Of a stretch of 6,269 nucleotides of DNA, positions 6,032 through 6,269 are shown piece by piece. Source of the stretch: HyVt-560 sp964577195 (GTDB lineage Bacteria > Pseudomonadota > Gammaproteobacteria > UWMA-0217); the NCBI GenBank assembly GCA_964577195.1, contig CAZNYF010000162.1:1-6269 (forward strand). Reading direction: 5' to 3'. A program made the translations under genes and the position numbers. Each line of letters opens with the position of its first letter. Position 1 is the stretch's first letter. The notes under the pieces were generated by a model. It saw nothing but the letters and a program-made list of their open reading frames with translations, searched no databases and had not been told where the DNA came from.

Positions 6032-6055
6032 AAGTATACCGACTCCGGTATACTT
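6032..6055. promoter_or_regulatory. 10-bp perfect dyad upstream of the lipoprotein gene
   Basis: AAGTATACCG (6032-6041) and CGGTATACTT (6046-6055) are exact reverse complements with a 4-nt centre (ACTC). The dyad lies 28-51 bp upstream of the lipoprotein start. As DNA it has the size and symmetry of an operator for a dimeric regulator. As RNA it would be a stable tetraloop hairpin in the minus-strand leader, next to a smaller CTAAC/GTTAG pair (6014-6018, 6027-6031). There is no T run, so it is not a terminator. The half-site AGTATACCG also occurs at 3677-3685, in the gap before the SDR gene. Confidence 0.5.
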
Positions 6056-6094
6056 AGGAATTGAAAATCAATAACATGACTTTCTGACTCGTCC

Positions 6095-6173
6095 TTTTCC
6101 TCCCTATTAAACGATCTCAATCGTCTTGTAGAACCACTATAGTCCTCTTGAGATCGTTTAATAGGAAGAAAAA
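6095..6173. repeat. long inverted repeat (18 bp perfect, 24/26 extended) with 27-nt loop
   Basis: CCTATTAAACGATCTCAA (6103-6120) and TTGAGATCGTTTAATAGG (6148-6165) are perfect reverse complements. Pairing continues outward with two mismatches to 6095 and 6173, giving 24 of 26 pairs. The 27-nt loop holds an ACTATAGT palindrome (6136-6143). A competing short pair, ACGAT/ATCGT (6111-6115, 6120-6124), uses part of the left arm. Neither strand has a T tract after the stem, so it is not a classical terminator. It lies between divergent genes, 64 bp before the GTG at 6237. It could be a miniature mobile element, a structured leader of the downstream gene, or a cruciform or protein-binding site. I saw no obvious target-site duplication. 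Confidence 0.6.
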
Positions 6174-6236
6174 TTACTTGCCAGAACGCAATTTTATTAA
6201 ATTTCCATTCCTTAAGGTCACTTAAAGGAGAGATCT

Positions 6237-6269
6237 GTGCATAAAACAATATCGCTATTATTCCTGATT
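6237..6269 (+). CDS. start of a gene truncated by the window edge, probably an exported or membrane protein
   Basis: AAAGGAG (6224-6230), an almost perfect Shine-Dalgarno, is followed after 6 nt by GTG, and the frame is open to the window end. The 11 visible codons read MHKTISLLFLI if GTG is decoded as Met. A short basic start followed by a hydrophobic run is typical of a signal peptide or first membrane helix. The product cannot be identified. The gene is divergent from the DUF2959 lipoprotein gene, and the two share the dyad-rich intergenic region 6005-6236. Confidence 0.55.
   Translation, partial: MHKTISLLFLI

Noticed and set aside
6103..6165. Long inverted repeat as an intrinsic terminator
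   Set aside because: No T tract follows the stem on either strand, and it lies between divergent gene starts rather than after a gene end.
6028..6249. Open frame on the - strand, 73 codons
   Set aside because: It covers both intergenic inverted repeats, has no ribosome-binding site, and conflicts with the GTG-start gene that has a very good Shine-Dalgarno.

Overview
The window looks like the chromosome of a free-living, probably marine, gammaproteobacterium, possibly of the Cellvibrionales/Alteromonadales type. That is an inference from four things: a DUF2959-type lipoprotein, a surface protein with a GlyGly-CTERM-like tail, a REC-GGDEF-like regulator, and base composition that by eye is in the mid-40s % GC. 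I see no phage, transposase, CRISPR, tRNA or rRNA signature.

Left part (1-2310, + strand). A possible last few codons of an upstream gene end at 55. An intergenic block (about 84-283) follows, built of palindromes and a 13-bp inverted repeat in mirror-image order, resembling a dispersed intergenic repeat. Next are a small conserved-looking protein of unknown function (427-828) and a response regulator (1062-2273). The regulator has an intact receiver domain and a GGDEF domain that has lost its active site but keeps the RxxD inhibitory-site motif, so it is more likely a c-di-GMP sensor than a cyclase. A weak bidirectional hairpin (2290-2307) separates it from the minus-strand genes that converge on it.

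Middle part (2335-5126, - strand). Three genes run in the same direction and may be co-transcribed: an exported protein with a bacterial Ig-like domain and a GlyGly-CTERM-like C-terminus (5126 to 3687), an atypical SDR/NAD-dependent epimerase-like protein (3657 to 2776), and a single-domain VOC/glyoxalase-fold protein (2706 to 2335). No shared pathway is evident. The most curious detail is a 10-bp perfect hairpin whose apical loop holds the start codon of the SDR gene. The surface-protein gene has its own structured leader, with an 11-bp inverted repeat enclosing a 7-bp hairpin and the start codon.

Right part (5127-6269). An intergenic stretch with several dyads includes a probable terminator for the next gene. 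That gene is a minus-strand DUF2959-type lipoprotein (6004 to 5360). It is divergent from a plus-strand gene that begins at a GTG at 6237 behind a near-perfect Shine-Dalgarno and runs off the window. The divergent intergenic space holds a 10-bp dyad with a 4-nt centre and an 18-bp perfect (24/26 extended) inverted repeat with a 27-nt loop. I did not find a clear new multi-gene system. The points most worth a second look are the structured leaders, the degenerate GGDEF regulator and the candidate rhombosortase substrate.
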